A stretch of DNA of 6,954 nucleotides, from contig JAHILQ010000105.1 of assembly GCA_018896985.1 (NCBI GenBank), positions 1 through 6,954 of the forward strand. The letters run 5' to 3'. The position numbers and the translations under genes were made by a program. Position 1 is the stretch's first letter, and every line of letters starts with the position of its first letter. This DNA comes from Nitrospinota bacterium (GTDB lineage Bacteria; Nitrospirota; Thermodesulfovibrionia; Thermodesulfovibrionales; UBA1546). The notes under the pieces are model-generated. The model was given only the letters and a program-made list of their open reading frames with translations, was not told where the DNA came from and made no database searches. Shown piece by piece: positions 1-4,725 of this stretch.

Positions 1-43
1 GAAGACAGATGAAATATTTGCTTTTTTACATGAAAGTTATTAA
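1..43 (+). CDS. 3' end of an unrecognised gene (partial)
   Basis: A reading frame open from the window edge (first full codon at 2) ends at TAA 41-43 and encodes the tail TDEIFAFLHESY. It reads like a genuine soluble protein C-terminus, and a strong ribosome binding site follows a few bases later, as expected at an operon junction. Fourteen codons at most are visible, so no family can be named. A second open frame covers the same bases (RQMKYLLFYMKV, ending at 131), so even the frame choice is a judgement. Confidence 0.4.
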   Translation, partial: KTDEIFAFLHESY

Positions 44-71
44 TATTTCAGAGGTTTCTGAGGAGGTGGTT

Positions 72-131
72 TTGGCGAAAAAGGCTCCAATTGCAAACAA
101 TCAGGAAATGAGCCTTCCCACTCCACTTTAG
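72..131 (+). pseudogene. Short remnant ORF behind a strong Shine-Dalgarno sequence
   Basis: AGGAGG at 61-66 lies five bases before a TTG at 72, opening a 19-codon frame that begins MAKKAPIANNQ and stops at TAG 129-131. A consensus ribosome binding site on so short a frame suggests the beginning of a longer gene that has been cut off. The break coincides with the start of the 67-bp repeat at 130, so the gene was probably truncated by the event that placed this repeat copy. The product is not recognised. The frame is also open upstream to ATG codons at 30 and 9. Confidence 0.4.
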
Positions 132-196
132 CAGAAACCAAAAGAGTGGCGGAGAAAAGCGGCGTAGGAATTAGGTATGATGTCCCTCTAATTCCC
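130..196 (+). repeat. 67-bp direct repeat, left copy (mod-head tail)
   Basis: This stretch matches 4425-4491 at a constant offset of 4295 with two mismatches by eye (positions 133 and 169). It encodes the tail KPKEWRRKAA-stop that also ends mod-head copy C, followed by a short non-coding part. GGAATTAG (167-174) and CTAATTCC (188-195) can form an 8-bp stem with a 13-nt loop. Only this last third of copy C is present here, so the head was lost at the junction near 130. Together with 4425-4491 it brackets the fic-to-VapC segment. Confidence 0.85.
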
Positions 197-212
197 AATG
201 TCCTGCAGGAAA

Positions 213-260
213 TTTACATACAGTTTGACATATGTAAAGAAATGGCTTAAACTTTACATA
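213..260 (+). promoter_or_regulatory. fic promoter with three TTTACATA-type sites
   Basis: TTGACA at 225-230, a 17-bp spacer and TAAACT at 248-253 form a plausible sigma-70 promoter for fic. The octamer TTTACATA occurs at 213-220 and 253-260 and in inverted orientation (TATGTAAA) at 231-238. The first two copies form an inverted repeat with a 10-bp spacer across the -35 box, and the third overlaps the -10 end and likely start point. This layout suits repressor binding. The binding protein is unknown; Fic's own C-terminal winged helix is one candidate (inference). Confidence 0.55.
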
Positions 261-287
261 TAAATATTTATTTGTGATTAAAAACAT

Positions 288-1421
288 ATGACCAAGAAGA
301 TATTTAACGCAGGTGTTTTTAAACAGCAGTACGGATATAAAAGCTTTTCTCCCTCCTTTATTAATTTCCCTTTCAGATGGCATGACAGAGAGATTGATGT
401 AGTGCTTGAAGAAGCCACAAGGTGCCTTGGCGAATTAAATGCTTATTCCTTACTTGTTCCTGATGTGGATTTTTTCATTCACATGCACATTGTAAAAGAG
501 GCAACGACATCAAGCAGAATTGAAGGGACTAAAACAGGCATTGATGAAGCAATCCTACCAGAAGAAGAAATTAAGCCGGAGAGAAAAGATGATTGGCTTG
601 AGGTGCAGAATTATACAAAGGCAATGAATCATTCAATAGAACAATTAAAGAAAGTGCCCCTTTCAATGAGATTACTCAAGGAGACACACAGGATTTTGCT
701 TGAAGGGGCAAGGGGAGAACATAAGAATCGCGGAGAAATAAGAAAAAGCCAGAACTGGATAGGCGGTTCAAGCCTTAAAGATGCCTTCTTTATACCGCCG
801 CACCACAGCGAAGTCCCTGAACTCATGAGCGATCTTGAAAAATTCTGGCACAATAAAAACCTGAAAATTCCTCACTTGATAAAGATTGCCATAAGTCATT
901 ATCAATTTGAGACGATTCATCCCTTTTTAGACGGTAACGGGCGTATTGGCAGGCTGCTTATCACCCTTTACTTTGTTGATAAAGGAATCCTGAGCAAACC
1001 GACTCTTTACTTGTCTGATTTTTTTGAGCGTAATAAAGGAGCCTATTATGATTCACTTACCATGGTGCGCGTCTCTGATAATTTGGAACAGTGGATAAAG
1101 TTTTTTTTAGTTGGTGTTGCAGAAACTGCACAGAATGGCAAAGCAACCTTTGAGAAGATAATCGCTTTAAGAAACAGGTGCGAGTCTGCAATGATAACCT
1201 TCGGAAGAAGGGCAAAAATGGGGCAGAAACTACTAAGATGTCTGTATTTAGAGCCTATTATGAGTGCAAAATTAATAGGTCAGAGACTGAGCTTAACTCA
1301 TCCATCAGTGAACCAGCTTCTAAATGACTTTCAGAAGATAGGCATTTTAAAAGAGATAACAGGGTTCAAGAGGAACAGGCTTTTTGTTTTTAAGGAATAT
1401 TTAGACCTGTTTAAGAAATAA
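288..1421 (+). CDS. fic: Fic family protein (AMP-transferase) with C-terminal winged helix
   Basis: This intact 377-residue protein is expected to transfer AMP from ATP to a target protein's Ser/Thr/Tyr hydroxyl. The Fic core carries HPFLDGNGRIGR at 211-222: H211 is the catalytic base, D215 binds the metal and the GNGR loop holds phosphate. An inhibitory-helix motif of the S-x-x-x-E-G type lies N-terminally at 75-80 (E79), which marks a class II self-inhibited Fic. The target-positioning flap is around IPPHHSEVPEL (169-179). Residues about 306-375 look like a winged helix (MSAKLIGQRLSLTHPSVNQLL), as in the common Fic_N-Fic-HTH architecture. An in-frame TAA at 279 forces the start at 288, and no clear Shine-Dalgarno precedes it. 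Such genes often sit inside type I RM operons, and an hsdS beginning follows three bases after the stop. It may be a self-regulated toxin; the substrate cannot be predicted. Confidence 0.95.
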   Translation: MTKKIFNAGVFKQQYGYKSFSPSFINFPFRWHDREIDVVLEEATRCLGELNAYSLLVPDVDFFIHMHIVKEATTSSRIEGTKTGIDEAILPEEEIKPERKDDWLEVQNYTKAMNHSIEQLKKVPLSMRLLKETHRILLEGARGEHKNRGEIRKSQNWIGGSSLKDAFFIPPHHSEVPELMSDLEKFWHNKNLKIPHLIKIAISHYQFETIHPFLDGNGRIGRLLITLYFVDKGILSKPTLYLSDFFERNKGAYYDSLTMVRVSDNLEQWIKFFLVGVAETAQNGKATFEKIIALRNRCESAMITFGRRAKMGQKLLRCLYLEPIMSAKLIGQRLSLTHPSVNQLLNDFQKIGILKEITGFKRNRLFVFKEYLDLFKK

Positions 1422-1423
1422 AA

Positions 1424-1534
1424 ATGAAATTAATTTCATATCCAAAATATAAAGACTCAGGGATTGAATGGCTGGGAGAGGGCTATTTTTCACGGAAATC
1501 ACTTATAATTATGGCAATCCTTAATACAGGATAA
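1424..1534 (+). pseudogene. hsdS: hsdS 5' remnant (type I restriction specificity subunit)
   Basis: The 36-codon frame begins MKLISYPKYKDSGIEWLGE, very like the conserved N-terminus of many HsdS subunits (consensus YPKYKDSGVEWLGEIP). After E19 the match stops and the frame continues with unrelated sequence (GYFSRKS onward) to TAA 1532-1534. Intact HsdS proteins are about 400 residues with two target-recognition domains, so only the first 5% is left. It starts three bases after the fic stop, the expected place for hsdS after an accessory gene in a type I operon. The break point is near 1481. It should not specify any recognition sequence. Confidence 0.75.
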
Positions 1535-1542
1535 GGAGCGGC

Positions 1543-1818
1543 ATGGCAAAGGGGAAAAAGAGAAAAGCCTCAATAGATAAAAATGTAGATTCATACAGGC
1601 ATGAACAAGAAACCTGTAAAAATGTCGTTCCTGTCGGGCTTACCTCTTACGGCACATTAAAGTCGAAACCCAAAAAATATGAATATGACCCGCATCTTGA
1701 CCCGCAACTGGTATGGTCAGGGAAGAAAGAGCATACGTCCTTTGAAGTCCCCACCGTATCCCTTCATATTCATGAAAAAACTAATCAAGCAACTTTTGTA
1801 AAAGCTTTAAACAGATGA
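1543..1818 (+). CDS. N-terminal fragment of a Mod-type DNA methyltransferase (copy A)
   Basis: The 91-residue product begins MAKGKKRKASID and contains EYDPHLDPQLVW (47-58) and TSFEVPTVSLHIHE (65-78), which I recognise from the N-terminal region of site-specific (type III Mod-like) adenine methyltransferases. There it precedes the catalytic domain. No DPPY or FxGxG methylase motif is present, so the ORF alone cannot methylate DNA. AAGGAG at 1533-1538 gives a good ribosome binding site, and the stop overlaps the DUF1016 start (ATGA, 1815-1818), so the two are probably translationally coupled. It is the longest of three mod beginnings in the window (others at 2982 and 4307). It may be a gene relic or a kept stand-alone domain; the sequence does not decide. 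Confidence 0.65.
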   Translation: MAKGKKRKASIDKNVDSYRHEQETCKNVVPVGLTSYGTLKSKPKKYEYDPHLDPQLVWSGKKEHTSFEVPTVSLHIHEKTNQATFVKALNR

Positions 1819-2966
1819 AAAAGCAGTTAGAAGATAAAAAGGCAGTAGAATCAATATACAGCCGGGTCAGGGAGATTCTTGAGACCGCAAGAAGCAGTGC
1901 ATACCGTGCTGTGAATTTTGCGATGGTTCAGGCATACTGGCATATCGGCAGGGAGATTGTAGAAGAAGAACAGCGTGGTAAAGCGAAGGCAGGATATGGA
2001 GACGAGCTTATCGTTGAGCTTTCGGGAAGACTAACGGCTGAATTCGGCAAAGGATTCACCCAGACCAATCTACGCTATATGCGCCTATTCTATCTTTCTT
2101 TTGAAATGATGAATGTAACACGCTCACAATATTTGCTTGATCAGATTCATCACGCAGTGCGTGATGAATCTTTGCCCCAACAAAAAGGTCACGCACCGCG
2201 TGACGAATTGCCTGTTATTCGTCCAGAACTCTCTTGGACCCATTATCGCCTGTTACTAAAAGTGAATAAGCCTGATGTGCGCCGCTTCTATATGGAGGAA
2301 TGCATAGCAGCCAACTGGTCTACCCGCCAGCTTGAGCGGCAGATTAATTCTTTCTATTATGAACGCCTCCTTTCAAGCAGAGACAAGAAAGCGGTCAAAA
2401 AAGAAATCCAGAAGCTTGAGCCTTCTCTGAAGCCTGAAGATATCATCAAAGACCCCTATGTTCTTGAATTCCTTAATGTGAAAGAAAATATCCGTTTTCT
2501 GGAAAAAGACCTCGAAAATGCGCTGATTGAGAAATTGCAGGAATTCCTGCTTGAGCTTGGGAAAGGGTTTTCCTTTGTCGGAAGGCAGCACCGCATCGCA
2601 GCAGACAACGACAATTTTTATATAGACCTTGTGTTTTACAATTATCTCCTGAAATGCTTTGTTCTCATTGATTTAAAGATAGGCAAACTCACCCATCAGG
2701 ATATCGGACAGATGGATTTCTATGTTCGCTATTATGAAAATAAGATAAGAACAGAAACAGATAATCCGACCATAGGTATAATACTCTGCTCTGAAAAGAA
2801 TGAGACGATAGTCAAATATTCTATGCTGAACGAAAACAAGCGTCTTTTTGCATCAAAATACAAGCTTTACCTGCCGACTGAAAAAGAACTTAAAGAGGAA
2901 TTGGAGCGTGAAAAAAGAATGATTGAAATGGAGCTAAAACTGTTAAAATCAAAAGGCAAGAAATAA
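1815..2966 (+). CDS. YhcG/DUF1016 family PD-(D/E)XK nuclease
   Basis: This complete 383-residue protein has the usual two-part layout. Residues about 10-165 form the helical DUF1016_N domain (SRVREILETARSSAYRAVN, later ELSWTHYRLLLKV). Residues about 200-345 form the PD-(D/E)XK nuclease fold. Visible catalytic-type residues are D271 (YIDLVFYN), D286 and K288 (VLIDLKIG) and Q299 (GQMDFY). Most relatives have ELK where this one has DLK, which still satisfies the motif. The tail (355-383) is charged and helical. The linker at 111-133 carries an encoded repeat (HAVRDESLP / HAPRDELP) caused by DNA palindromes. Family members are common next to type I/III RM genes and toxin-antitoxin genes, and have been linked to DNA cleavage and defense. 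The start ATG overlaps the upstream stop by ATGA. The 3' end is duplicated at 4236-4291. Confidence 0.93.
   Translation: MKKQLEDKKAVESIYSRVREILETARSSAYRAVNFAMVQAYWHIGREIVEEEQRGKAKAGYGDELIVELSGRLTAEFGKGFTQTNLRYMRLFYLSFEMMNVTRSQYLLDQIHHAVRDESLPQQKGHAPRDELPVIRPELSWTHYRLLLKVNKPDVRRFYMEECIAANWSTRQLERQINSFYYERLLSSRDKKAVKKEIQKLEPSLKPEDIIKDPYVLEFLNVKENIRFLEKDLENALIEKLQEFLLELGKGFSFVGRQHRIAADNDNFYIDLVFYNYLLKCFVLIDLKIGKLTHQDIGQMDFYVRYYENKIRTETDNPTIGIILCSEKNETIVKYSMLNENKRLFASKYKLYLPTEKELKEELEREKRMIEMELKLLKSKGKK
2143..2204 (+). repeat. Two in-frame DNA palindromes inside the DUF1016 linker
   Basis: The first is perfect: arms 2143-2156 (AGATTCATCACGCA) and 2158-2171 (TGCGTGATGAATCT) around a single G at 2157. 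The second is shorter: GTCACGC 2188-2194, ACC, GCGTGAC 2198-2204. Their centres are 39 bp (13 codons) apart and they encode the protein repeat HAVRDESLP / HAPRDELP at residues 113-133. They lie in the linker between the two domains, where an in-frame insertion should be tolerated. Confidence 0.8.
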
Positions 2967-3137
2967 GAGGGTAGAATTAATATGGCAAAGTGGAAAAAGA
3001 GAAAAGCCTCAATAGATGAAAATGTAGATTCATACAGGCATGAACAAGAAACCTGTAAAAATGCCGTTCCTGTAGGGCTTGCCTTTTACGACACGTCAAA
3101 GCCAAAGCTAAAGAAGTATGAATATGACCCGCATCTT
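2911..3137 (+). repeat. DUF1016-tail plus mod-head repeat, first copy
   Basis: Bases 2911-3110 match 4236-4435 at an offset of 1325 with about eight mismatches by eye. The first 74 bases are identical. The unit spans the last 18 codons of the DUF1016 gene, the intergenic AGAGGGTAGAATTAAT and the first 43 codons of a mod head. From 2982 to 3137 it also aligns with copy A (1543-1698) without gaps. The segment between the two copies carries the radC fragment and the vapBC pair. Confidence 0.85.
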
Positions 3138-3143
3138 CAATAA
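2982..3143 (+). pseudogene. N-terminal fragment of Mod-type methyltransferase (copy B)
   Basis: The 53-codon frame is collinear with copy A for 52 residues (start MAKWKKRKASIDENVDSY, then KKYEYDPHL). It breaks at codon 53, where copy A continues with DPQLVW and this copy reads Q-stop. Upstream is the DUF1016 stop (15 bases between stop and start) with a weak GAGGG at 2967-2971. Several differences from copy A are conservative or third-position changes (V28A, T34A, G37D), so the copies have diverged for some time. Translation is possible, but only a short basic peptide would result. Confidence 0.7.
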
Positions 3144-3175
3144 CATAAAACAACAATTTCTTACTGCTATAGGGG

Positions 3176-3379
3176 TTGGTATTGTTTAAAACAATGGACA
3201 AAACTACATCTTTCACTGTGCACGATCTTCCAATACCTGAAAGACCTCGTGAGCGTTTGAAAAGATTTGGGCCAGAGGCGCTTTCCGCTCAAGAATTACT
3301 CGCCTTGATTATTGGACGCGGGGTTTCTAAAAAATCTGTAATGAACATTGCACAGGAGCTGCTGTCAAATATATATTGA
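3176..3379 (+). pseudogene. radC: radC 5' fragment (UPF0758 N-terminal domain only)
   Basis: The frame contains DLPIPERPRERLKRFGPEALS followed by AQELLALIIGRGVSKKSV, the typical N-terminal helical domain of RadC-family proteins. It ends after AQELLSNIY at TGA 3377-3379. Full-length RadC is about 220 residues and carries a C-terminal JAB/MPN metalloprotease-like domain with an HxH...D motif, entirely missing here. The likely original start is ATG 3194 (MDKTTSF); TTG 3176 opens the same frame but AGGGG lies too close to it. Intact RadC relatives are frequent passengers of mobile elements. It was probably cut when the vapBC segment was joined, since the next promoter begins inside the stop region. 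Confidence 0.75.
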
Positions 3380-3417
3380 CAACATCTTCAAAATGCATTA
3401 CTATTAGAATAAGTAAT
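3363..3417 (+). promoter_or_regulatory. Promoter and operator-like repeats of the vapBC pair
   Basis: TTGACA (3376-3381), a 17-bp spacer and TACTAT (3399-3404) form a good sigma-70 promoter. The -35 box overlaps the stop codon of the radC fragment. Two inverted repeats are superimposed: TGTCAA (3363-3368) with TTGACA (3376-3381), and ATTACT (3397-3402) with AGTAAT (3412-3417), the latter spanning the -10 box. AbrB-type antitoxins normally repress their own promoter, so these are plausible operators (inference). Confidence 0.6.
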
Positions 3418-3445
3418 ACTAAATAGAAAGGTAAGGTGATGTAAG

Positions 3446-3700
3446 ATGATGACCGCAGCGGTCAAAATCACGCGGAAGGGGCAGGTGACGATCCCAAGGG
3501 AAATCAGAGAGAAGCTCAAGGTTAATGCCATCTATTTCGAAGTTGAGGACGATACCGTTATGGTAAAACCGGTACGGGACGCAGCCGGCTCGCTCAGAGA
3601 ATACGCCGGAAATGTCAAATATGGCGCCTCCATGAGGCAGGTGAAAGAAAAGGCATGGGAGGTGGCGGTCCGTGAAAAAACCGGAAAGAAGTCTTCCTGA
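3446..3700 (+). CDS. AbrB/MazE-type antitoxin (VapB-like)
   Basis: This 84-residue protein (82-83 if the second ATG at 3449 is used) starts with a SpoVT/AbrB swapped-hairpin domain: KITRKGQVTIPREIREKL at about 7-24, then the strands YFEVEDDTVMVKPV. That domain binds operator DNA as a dimer. The C-terminal part (about 45-84) is helical and basic and probably wraps the PIN toxin. AAGGTG at 3433-3438 serves as ribosome binding site. The gene overlaps the toxin gene by 29 bases, a classic antitoxin-first toxin-antitoxin layout. This pair is visibly G+C-richer than its flanks, which suggests separate acquisition. Confidence 0.9.
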   Translation: MMTAAVKITRKGQVTIPREIREKLKVNAIYFEVEDDTVMVKPVRDAAGSLREYAGNVKYGASMRQVKEKAWEVAVREKTGKKSS

Positions 3701-4073
3701 CACAAACACCATTGTCCGGTATCTCGTTGCAGATGATCCCGTCTTACATGCGAAGGCGAAGGACTTCTTTGATAAGGTGAAGCACGGCAGTTTGAAGACA
3801 GTTATCCTTGAAAGTGTTATAGCAGAATGCATCTATGTGCTGACCAAGATTTACAAAGTTCCTCGGGTCAGGGCTGCCGGAAGTCTCATTGATCTCATGC
3901 GCTATAAGGGAATCGCCAACGACGACCAGCAGGAGCTTATCCGGGCATTGTCACTGTTTTCGGAACGGGGCATTGACATCGTTGATTGCATTCTCTGCGC
4001 CAAGGCCGCCACGAGCGAAGACCACCTGTTCACCTTCGATGAGGACCTGCAAAAACTCTCGCGACGGGCGTAA
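3672..4073 (+). CDS. PIN-domain ribonuclease toxin (VapC-like)
   Basis: This 133-residue protein is a complete PIN domain, a Mg2+-dependent endoribonuclease fold. Acidic residues sit where expected: D10 (LPDTNTIVRYL), E52 (VIAECIYVL), D102 and D105 (IDIVDCILCAKAA) and D123 (FTFDEDLQKL). The start is GTG at 3672, supported by GGGAGGTGG at 3657-3665. It lies inside the antitoxin gene, so the two are translationally coupled. The toxin is expected to cleave RNA (tRNA or rRNA in characterised relatives) when the antitoxin is lost. All catalytic positions are intact, so it is probably functional. An AbrB antitoxin with a PIN toxin is a well-known combination. Confidence 0.92.
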   Translation: MKKPERSLPDTNTIVRYLVADDPVLHAKAKDFFDKVKHGSLKTVILESVIAECIYVLTKIYKVPRVRAAGSLIDLMRYKGIANDDQQELIRALSLFSERGIDIVDCILCAKAATSEDHLFTFDEDLQKLSRRA

Positions 4074-4306
4074 TCTGTCAGCCTTTAAAGCGAAAAAGCC
4101 AAAACGCAAAAGAATTGGATTTCTTAGAGAGGTAGAGAAATAAGACTCGCTATGACGAAAAAAAGGGAAGATAATTTGGAAAAAGAAAAACTCCTCGCTG
4201 AAATTGAGCGGTCAAGGAAGGAATTGAAGTAAACAAAAAAAGAATGATTGAAATGGAGCTAAAACTGTTAAAATCAAAAGGCAAGAAATAAGAGGGTAGA
4301 ATTAAT
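4074..4306 (+). other. Gene-tail graveyard between VapC and mod-head copy C
   Basis: No intact gene is visible. Three short tails follow one another. One frame ends at TAA 4141-4143 with SAFKAKKPKRKRIGFLREVEK, which reads like a real basic C-terminus of unknown family. A 26-codon frame (4152-4232) begins MTKKREDNLEK and ends with LAEIERSRKELK, similar in style to DUF1016 C-terminal ends (inference). A third tail, MIEMELKLLKSKGKK (4244-4291), is an exact duplicate of the end of the DUF1016 gene. The frames differ, so this is not one gene with a single frameshift. Confidence 0.6.
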
Positions 4307-4435
4307 ATGGCAAAGTGGAAAAAGAGAAAAGCCTCAATAGGTGAAAATGTAGATTCCTACAGGCATGAACAAGAAACCTGTAAAAATGCCGTTCCTGTAG
4401 GTCTTGCCTCTTACGACACATCAAAGCCGAAACCA
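4236..4435 (+). repeat. DUF1016-tail plus mod-head repeat, second copy
   Basis: This is the partner of 2911-3110 (offset 1325, about eight mismatches by eye, first 74 bases identical). The DUF1016 tail here has no body, because sequence upstream of 4236 is unrelated to the nuclease gene. It therefore arose by duplication of the DUF1016-mod junction rather than as an independent gene. Confidence 0.85.
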
Positions 4436-4462
4436 AAAGAGTGGCGGAGAAAAGCGGCGTAG
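4307..4462 (+). pseudogene. N-terminal fragment of Mod-type methyltransferase (copy C)
   Basis: The 51-codon frame begins MAKWKKRKASIGENVDSY and follows copies A and B to about residue 44 (KPKPK). It then diverges to EWRRKAA and stops at TAG 4460-4462. The KKYEYDPHL motif of the other copies is absent. Its last codons and following bases form the 67-bp repeat shared with 130-196. It is probably not functional as a methyltransferase; a small basic peptide could still be made. Confidence 0.65.
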
Positions 4463-4491
4463 GGATTAGGTATGATGTCCCTCTAATTCCC
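4425..4491 (+). repeat. 67-bp direct repeat, right copy
   Basis: This is the partner of 130-196. The stem at 4462-4469 / 4483-4490 has one change against the left copy (G at 4464), which turns an A-U pair into a G-U wobble, so the RNA hairpin survives. It ends exactly where the phased repeats upstream of the HTH gene begin, so it is a sharp boundary between the fic-VapC segment and the TIR cassette. Confidence 0.85.
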
Positions 4492-4530
4492 TGTGGAATG
4501 TGGTATTATGTGGCATAATGTTGTATAGTA
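4492..4530 (+). promoter_or_regulatory. Phased 10-bp repeats and extended -10 promoter before the HTH gene
   Basis: The segments TGGTATTATG (4501-4510), TGGCATAATG (4511-4520) and TTGTATAGTA (4521-4530) are imperfect tandem repeats of one helical turn, preceded by a partial unit TGTGGAATG (4492-4500). Two of them contain extended -10-like sequences (TGGTATTAT and TGGCATAAT), and TATAGT lies at 4524-4529. No good -35 box is visible. The region probably holds the promoter of the HTH-HEPN-membrane-TIR-TIR operon. The phasing suggests that a protein, perhaps the HTH product, binds along one face of the DNA (inference). Confidence 0.45.
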
Positions 4531-4548
4531 CAAAATGGAGCTTTTCTT

Positions 4549-4725
4549 ATGTTACTTAAAGGATATCTAACAGTAGAAAAAGTTGCTAAACAACTTGGGC
4601 TATCTGAATATAGAGTTCGTGAACTTATCAGAGAGAAGCAGATTCGCGCTACGAAGATAGGTCAGTGGCGCATTAAGCCTGAGGATTTGGAAGAATTTAT
4701 TAAGGCAAGGACGAATATTGGGTGA
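4549..4725 (+). CDS. Small HTH (excisionase-like/MerR-type) DNA-binding protein
   Basis: The 58-residue product has the excisionase-family winged-helix pattern: LTVEKVAKQLGLSEYRVRELI (7-27), IRATKIGQWRIKPEDLEEFI (32-51). Such proteins bind DNA as small regulators or recombination directionality factors; stand-alone ones also act as toxin-antitoxin or operon regulators. TGGAG at 4536-4540 gives a ribosome binding site eight bases before the ATG. Its stop TGA (4723-4725) shares the A with the ATG of the next gene, so the HEPN-like protein is translationally coupled to it. It likely controls the operon, possibly through the phased repeats at 4492-4530. No integrase is nearby, so a transcriptional role is favoured over excision. 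Confidence 0.85.
   Translation: MLLKGYLTVEKVAKQLGLSEYRVRELIREKQIRATKIGQWRIKPEDLEEFIKARTNIG

Noticed and set aside
171..383. Minus-strand frame across the fic promoter
   Set aside because: It runs through the promoter and the first codons of fic, with no domain, and is best explained by chance in A+T-rich DNA.
2977..3216. Minus-strand frame across copy B and the radC start
   Set aside because: It spans a duplicated region whose + strand frames match known families, and its own product resembles nothing.
3419..3832. 137-codon open frame on the minus strand across the vapBC genes
   Set aside because: It lies opposite two genes with clear AbrB and PIN motifs, has no recognisable domain, and its codons mirror the real frames; it is a shadow.
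3889..4143. 84-codon + strand frame overlapping the end of VapC
   Set aside because: Its first two thirds are the VapC sequence read out of frame. Only its last 21 codons, beyond the VapC stop, look protein-like, and these are described as a gene tail in the 4074-4306 entry.
1543..4462. The repeated mod heads as a CRISPR or integron-type array
   Set aside because: Repeats are far too long and irregularly spaced for CRISPR, they are coding, and no attC-like structure, integrase or cas gene is present.
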